Source: Neoechinorhynchus agilis (lineage: Eukaryota; Acanthocephala). Taken from it: a stretch of DNA of 64,000 bases. How positions within the stretch are numbered: position 1 is the first letter of the stretch; the number at the start of each line of letters is the position of its first letter. Both the position numbers and the translations under genes were made by a program. The DNA is taken from contig CM121342.1 in the NCBI GenBank assembly GCA_051530055.1, positions 13,764,001-13,828,000 of the forward strand, in the 5' to 3' direction. The notes beneath the pieces are model-generated. The model searched no databases, was not told the DNA's origin, and saw only the letters and a list, made by a program, of their open reading frames with translations. This document shows positions 58,866 through 64,000 of the stretch, one piece after another.

Positions 58866-58999
58866 CTGAAAAAGAGTCAAAAACAAAAAGTCAAAAATGG
58901 CGTTAAGAATAATTCGAAGTATGATATCTATGCGCAAAATCTTATGAACGGTTTTTTGAAAGACATTTTTGATTTAAAATACAACAAGGCAACTTCAGT

Positions 59000-60087
59000 T
59001 GGCGTTTCTATAATCGCACAGTAACAAAAAGAAGAAGTTTGCTTTGGAGACTTCGACGAAGATGCTTACTCGTCACTCAAATATCCAACTTTCTATAAAA
59101 TAATGGTTTAGAGATATAATTACAATGAAAAATTAAATCGCAAATAAATCTGTCAGTCTTGTGAAATACTACTTAAAAGAAACCGTTCATTTATATTCGG
59201 GACGTACGCTAAGCTACCTTCAGGAAGTTCCATTCATTAATGATCAATGGAACTATGATGCAAATCGAATCCTGAGATCGGACAACGAATCAACAAAAAA
59301 ATGCATATCTTATTGCAAAACCGGCAAAAAATTGTCCAGCATTGTTGATCCGTTGCCACAAGTCCATATTGGGTAGAATAACAATCTACAACACAAGAAT
59401 GGTGATCATCGGAACGCTGTTGAACAAGAAAACAGACCAAAGCTCTGCAGTGGTGAGTCACTCGACATCGAATCACGAGATTGATTTTGACAGCGTCAAT
59501 GTATTGATGCAAAGTGACGATCGATATGCATGTGTAATCGTTGAAGCAATGTAAATCGACTTTCGAGGCACATTCCAGTCAAATAAGGCAGATTATAGGC
59601 TGACACTCAGAATAAAGCCACCCTGATCTGCATTTAAGACATAAGGAAGTACGACGAAACGGACGAAATATTGGTAATTAATTAAATCAATCCCTATTTT
59701 TATAATCACCAAAGAACACATTGAAAGAAATAGTAAGACGGCGAAAGATCGAAATTAAAGATTTTTGTTCAGCATCTATGTGTGGCCTTTTTCACGGCTG
59801 ATAATTTTCTCTTGGGTTACATACTTCAAAACTTACAAGCACGCAACTAAACGGCGGACGTAACTATGAAGGACCGAGGGAAATTAAAGAAAGTTCATCG
59901 GTCGACCCTAATCCGCAGGGGACGAAGCGCTTCCTCGTTCGACGCACATCCAAGTGACAAACCAACTGCGTCAACAACAACTGTAATGATGAAAACAGTG
60001 CTGTATAATGTTGACCCTGGAAGCGTTCTAAAATGTTGCATGTGCAAAGCGACAAGATACCACGCTTGCAGAATGCTGCTAGCGTGG
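59000..60087. other. Intergenic, nothing recognised
   Basis: Several overlapping short frames on both strands, none with a family motif. Confidence 0.4.
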
Positions 60088-60148
60088 AGAAGCTAAGATT
60101 TTGCGGACGGTGGTGATTGCACGTTTTGTACTTTATTATTGTAAAACT
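60088..60148 (+). repeat. Dispersed ~55-bp repeat, copy B
   Basis: Second copy of the 54058-54118 block, again ending CTTTATTATT. Confidence 0.75.
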
Positions 60149-60918
60149 TATTAAACTTTCGATATTATTGGAAAGACGAAATTTCGTTTGTTCAACGAAC
60201 ACATTCGTAAATTTCATGGAATAATTGGACTGTTGTGGCGGTGCCCAATATGTATGAAGTATGAACACTGTGAACTCATCTTAGAAAGTTAAAAATCACC
60301 GAACGGTGCTCCATGAAATGTGCGCAGTCCAAGCGTCGCCAAGAACGTTGTGATTAATAAAGCTCATTATTTCCTTTTTATATAGCGAATTATAATAATT
60401 GATTTATGTACTTGACTCACATATTTAAAAACTTACAATCAATAGACTGAAGAAGGCCTACGCGAAGGCTGACGAGTGTCCACCCATGTGAACGGAACCG
60501 TACGTTGAACGGAGCGCAACGTCAAGCATGCAATCGCCGACGTAATAGAGCACTCTATTTCGGGAATACCAGTCAAATGGATAATGAGGTATTTAAGGAT
60601 GTATCTCTAAATGACTGCAAAATATCGGCAGTCCAGATATATGCTTACTATGGAAATCTCTTCGAGATTACTGAATGTGTTTGAAGATTGAATTGTTCAC
60701 ATTGGTTGTTTCCTGGCGCGTAGAAAAATTAAAATGGTTTTATTTTAAAATCTTATTGGTTTCGGAGGCGCACAATCTTGTGAACGCGTTCTTTCAAATT
60801 GATAAGCGCGTCGAAACCAAGAATATTTTAAAATACAAACATTTTAATTTTTGTACGCGCCAGAAAACAAACCATTATTGAATGTAATGACAGGCCATGT
60901 AGTCTAAATGGAGAACAA

Positions 60919-61355
60919 ATGTCATCATGGACGGTAATGACTGCAGAAGAGATCGGTAAGGTCATGGATGGAGTTAAATTTTCAAGTGCGTTAAGAGTAG
61001 ATTGGGTAAGCACCTATAAAAGCATTCGGCGAATAAATGATAGAAAATATCATCCTATACAACATGGCGTTACAATTGGGATGTCCGCCTTCATCGTGGG
61101 CGGGAACTAGGACAGTACTCGTACTTAAAAACAGTAAAGTTGTTCGCTCGTATGAGGAATAGCCCAACCCTTTTGAAAGGGAGGCATACTATAATAATAT
61201 ACTCGGTAGCTTTTCGAACGGTAATACACGCCTCGCTTGCTGAGAAGAAAAGACTGGCCATCGCAGTGTTAGATATCAAAGGTACCTTTGACACAGTGTC
61301 ACACGGGGCACTGGAAATTTCGCTGAAGGAAATACACCGAGATCGATATTTGTAA
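60919..61355 (+). mobile_element. LINE reverse-transcriptase fragment
   Basis: Contains GTRTVLVLKNSK (about 61108-61143) and LAIAVLDIKGTFDTVSHGAL (about 61255-61314), the latter being RT palm motif A with the catalytic Asp in LDIKGTFD. Reading shifts frame between the two. The rest of the RT is absent; family resembles the R2-like type. Confidence 0.65.
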
Positions 61356-61660
61356 AGATGTTCATCATTTAATTTTCGATAGCGAATTTAATTGATTTAT
61401 TTTTTCGTACAGGATCACATTCGGGTGGAAAGATATTCTTGTTGAGACATATTCATGGTATTTAATATTTCGTGGACAAAATCCACCTAACGTCGTAAAC
61501 ACTTGCAAACAATATCTCGGGGTTGGACCGCTCAACAAGAATTTCTAGACATACAATAAATTAAGGTACATGAGTTTACGAGCAAGTCGATTAGGGCAAT
61601 GCCAACTAAAAATCTCAACGATTCAGCATTTTACAAGATTATTGAACGCTTCGCAGAAAA

Positions 61661-61700
61661 ATGCCCGAATAAGGCCTACGCGAGGGCCGAAAATTATCAA
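61661..61700 (+). repeat. Degenerate hammerhead-like core
   Basis: CCGAATA (for CTGAAGA), A, GGCC-loop-GGCC, GAA, AATT, A, TCAA. Two core changes and no upstream stem I partner. A 5' half of the same core (CTGAAGA, A, GGCC) lies at 60447-60458. Confidence 0.45.
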
Positions 61701-62088
61701 ATAAATCAATTATTATAATTCGCCATATTAATAAAGTATAATTATTGATTTCGCAGTATATTATGAAACTGATGACCAATTGCGAGGTTTCAATGTAATG
61801 AGAAAAAAGAGACACGTCAAAATACAACATGAATGAATATAATGTAAATCATATCGAGAAAATCCATCGGGATGTTAAGTTTTGACTTGTGGTGAGCGGC
61901 CAATATAATGGAAGGCAATAAAGCGAATTTGAGCGTAAAACTGCCTGCTAGCGACAACACACACGATACAGTGCAGGGTTTACGAGCAGGGGAATACGGT
62001 CTGCGGACCTTTTTGGAAGTAGCGAATCTGTCAACCCGAGTCTATTGGATAAAACATAGGATTGACAATAATCTAAAACCTATTTAGA

Positions 62089-62129
62089 TGATTGAGAAGG
62101 CGAGGTTTCTTCTCTTTCGAAATATTTCA
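62089..62129 (+). repeat. Degenerate hammerhead-like core
   Basis: TGA, TTGAGAA (core damaged), GGCGAGG, then GAA, ATAT, T, TCA; TGA/TCA would pair as stem I. Shares TTTAGATGA upstream with the 62424 copy. Confidence 0.4.
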
Positions 62130-62423
62130 GTACAATAAAATGATTTTTAACCGGGTGATTATCTTCACCACAAGTCAAAATAATGTAAATGTACTTGGCA
62201 TTGCAGTTGGATCAAGAATGACATACACAGATGAACTGCTGTCAAGCTTGAAGAGATTACAGATCAAAGCAGTAAAAAGGAAAAATTATAAAACAAAAAC
62301 ATTTGAACAAACGAAAATGTTCTTAAAAACTTGAAAAGAATTCATGGGGGTGCCGCTGTGAAAAAAGCCACACATAAATACTGAACGAAAGTTACCGAAT
62401 AAGAAAAACATATTATTTTTAGA

Positions 62424-62466
62424 TGACTGATGAGGAGGCGAGGTTACCTCCTCGCGAGATATTTCA
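62424..62466 (+). ncRNA. Hammerhead-ribozyme-like motif
   Basis: TGA, CTGATGA (62427-62433), a few extra bases, stem II GCGAGG (62438-62443) with CCTCGC (62450-62455), GAG instead of GAA, ATAT, T, TCA. Stem I TGA/TCA pairs. The A-to-G change would be expected to weaken or abolish activity. Confidence 0.35.
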
Positions 62467-63161
62467 AATAAACTAAAAATATGTAATGACCGGGATTATG
62501 TTCATCAAAATTATACTTTTACTAACCCCAAGGATTTTCTATCGATGATTTTCTTAAATATGCGCTAAAAGCAAGAAGTATAAAATGCAAAGATTGCTTT
62601 CTGTCTTGTTTGTATGAACACTGAATTATTATTTTCGTTCATAGTTTGTGGAACGATGCGAATTGGACCTATTTGAGATTTTCCTGGCGTTTCTCTACTC
62701 CTTTTTCAATTATCGATTGATTTGTTTGTGCTCTTCTGGAAATATCACCTATGTTTTTTGTTCACTGAACCGGTTTTTATAAACTCGATTAAAAACATTG
62801 TTAATCGCTCGTCAGTCTTAGAATCAACTTAAAAAATAATTCCTAGATGTTTTTACTGGCAAGCCGGTTCTATTGATTCAGATCTAGGTCATCCCTTCAC
62901 AAAATAATGCTTTTAATATTGAAAGCCTGTGAACGGTGAAGATTAGTGAATTTTTTACAATCGGGAATTTCACTATTAAGCGGTCTTTTTCGCCACTAAA
63001 CTCGCGTTAAACTTTCGAAAATTGAATTTCGGCATCCTTGTCTTATCTTTTTAAAACTGCAATGTTTTATCTTAAATTTTAATGTTTAAGTGTTGGTTTT
63101 AGCTTTAGACTGTTGCCTGATAGACATTTATAAAAGTCAACTTGTTAGTCGTCATTTAAAG

Positions 63162-63554
63162 ATGGATTCGAAACCTCCGCGGCCATCCAAAGGTACATCG
63201 CGGATCCATTATTATGAAAACGAACGGCACTTTCAGAAAGCTCTTGATAGCAATCACATTGTTGTGGTAAAATTCTTTACTCATTGGTGCGGCCGATGTT
63301 ATGGCGACAAGAATACACTAAATAATTTTTTAAATAGATCATTATCTGCTGGTATCTTGTTTGCCAAAGTGGATTTAGATGAAGCTGTTGGTCTCCTTAG
63401 CAAGTATGAAATCAAAGTATTCCCAACGTATATTATATTTGTTAACGGGCAAGAACATAGTCGTTATATGCTTGAAGAAATCGATAAATTGGATGAATGC
63501 ATAAAGGTGCTTACGTTTAAACCTCAGACGATTGATGATGGCATCGAGCACTAA
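63162..63554 (+). CDS. Thioredoxin-fold protein
   Basis: Single exon, 130 codons from ATG at 63162. IVVVKFFTHWCGRCYGDKNT carries the WCxxC active site as CGRC (CGPC in thioredoxin). KVDLDEAVGLLSKYEIKVFP then TYIIF has the cis-Pro after the KYEI.VFPT pattern. The order beta-alpha-beta-active site-beta-cisPro is complete. The N-terminal 15 residues (MDSKPPRPSKGTSRIHYYEN onward) are longer than in classic thioredoxin and there is no signal peptide, so it is likely cytosolic. CGRC would change the redox potential relative to CGPC. Could be a divergent thioredoxin or a thioredoxin-like redox adaptor. Confidence 0.88.
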   Translation: MDSKPPRPSKGTSRIHYYENERHFQKALDSNHIVVVKFFTHWCGRCYGDKNTLNNFLNRSLSAGILFAKVDLDEAVGLLSKYEIKVFPTYIIFVNGQEHSRYMLEEIDKLDECIKVLTFKPQTIDDGIEH

Positions 63555-63811
63555 GGAAACAGGTTCTTCTAATGTTCTCTTATTGTCCATAACAAAAAAG
63601 GACGATGAAGATGTATGTTAGAAACTCTTTCATACCTAATAAAGGACACTGCTTTAAACGACCTTGAAAAAACTTGCTAATAATCGTTTGGACGCATTTA
63701 CGCTTTCAAAGAAGTCGCTCATAAAAGAATCTGAGTAATCTATACGTTTGTTCCTCCAAAAAGAATGAAATTCCCATTACTAAAATAATTCGTCCAACAA
63801 TCATATTAATT

Positions 63812-63852
63812 ATGAAATATTTTGCGAGTAAGCATCTCGCCTCATCAGTCAT
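63812..63852 (-). ncRNA. Hammerhead-ribozyme-like motif
   Basis: From 63852 on the minus strand: ATGA (stem I), CTGATGA, G, GCGAG-loop-CTCGC (perfect stem II), AAA (for GAA), ATAT, T, TCAT pairing with ATGA. G12 of the core is changed to A, so this copy is probably inactive. Confidence 0.4.
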
Positions 63853-63949
63853 TGTTCGCATTTTCATCATTAAATTTTAGTTAAGGCATAAAGCCAAACC
63901 AATTACATCAGAGAAGTGATATAACCACATAGTCTCTAATGCACGGTTA

Positions 63950-64000
63950 AGAGTTTGTACATTCCTCCGGATCCTCAGATATCTACAGAAGGCGGGACTC
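63950..64000 (+). repeat. Dispersed repeat, cut by the window end
   Basis: GTTTGTACATTCCTCCGGAT then ATATCTACAGAAGGCGGGAC matches 53646-53700 with several differences. Confidence 0.65.

Noticed and set aside
1-64000. rRNA genes, CRISPR arrays or integrated viral genomes.
   Set aside because: No matching signatures were seen; all retroelement reverse transcriptases found are of the non-LTR type.

Overview
The window reads as nuclear DNA of a small invertebrate animal, most likely a nematode. Coding exons are joined by short GT-AG introns, many of 32-75 nt. The genes include a WAP plus complement-control-repeat secreted protein laid out like nematode LEV-9, an MSP-domain protein, a Brat/NCL-1-type NHL protein and Kunitz inhibitors, and non-coding DNA is full of LINE debris, including an RTE element of a type common in nematodes. 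The species cannot be named. Splice models were made by eye and accepted where reading phase closed exactly across exons.

Layout. 1-2.2 kb: decayed RTE LINE. 2.4-6.1 kb (-): mitochondrial RNA polymerase. 6.6-10.5 kb: LINE fragments, one split by a foldback element with target-site duplications. 11.2-11.7 kb (-): MSP-domain protein. 12.7-15.6 kb (+): LEV-9-like gene, 12 exons. 15.9-16.3 kb (-): coiled-coil ORF. 17.3-19.3 kb (+): glycerate kinase. 20.2-21.8 kb (+): divergent actin-related protein. 22.2-23.0 kb (+): Kunitz-mucin-Kunitz protein. 23.7-24.8 kb: ~170-bp tandem array. 24.9-26.6 kb (+): F-box/kelch protein. 26.9-27.6 kb: two abutting foldback elements. 28.9-29.7 kb (-): unidentified disordered protein. 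34.4-36.4 kb (+): a second LINE type. 37.0-43.6 kb (-): AGAP-type Arf GAP with LINE tails and foldbacks in its introns. 48.9-52.1 kb (-): NHL/coiled-coil gene with a tRNA-derived SINE in an intron. 54.9-55.5 kb (+): NEPRO-like protein. 55.9-64 kb: LINE pieces, foldbacks, small genes and a thioredoxin-fold gene.

The genes look like unrelated housekeeping, neuromuscular and secreted functions; no operon or functional cluster is evident.

The most interesting signal is non-coding. A dispersed family of inverted-repeat elements, at least four with 12-13 bp target-site duplications, carries a repeated core that matches the hammerhead ribozyme layout: short stem I, CUGANGA, stem II, GAA, a self-complementary AAUU or AUAU where helix III would be, then stem I again. 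One 477-bp element holds two direct copies of a 254-bp unit, each with this core, like small retroelements that carry hammerheads. Every copy has one extra nucleotide before stem II, so ribozyme activity is a hypothesis.
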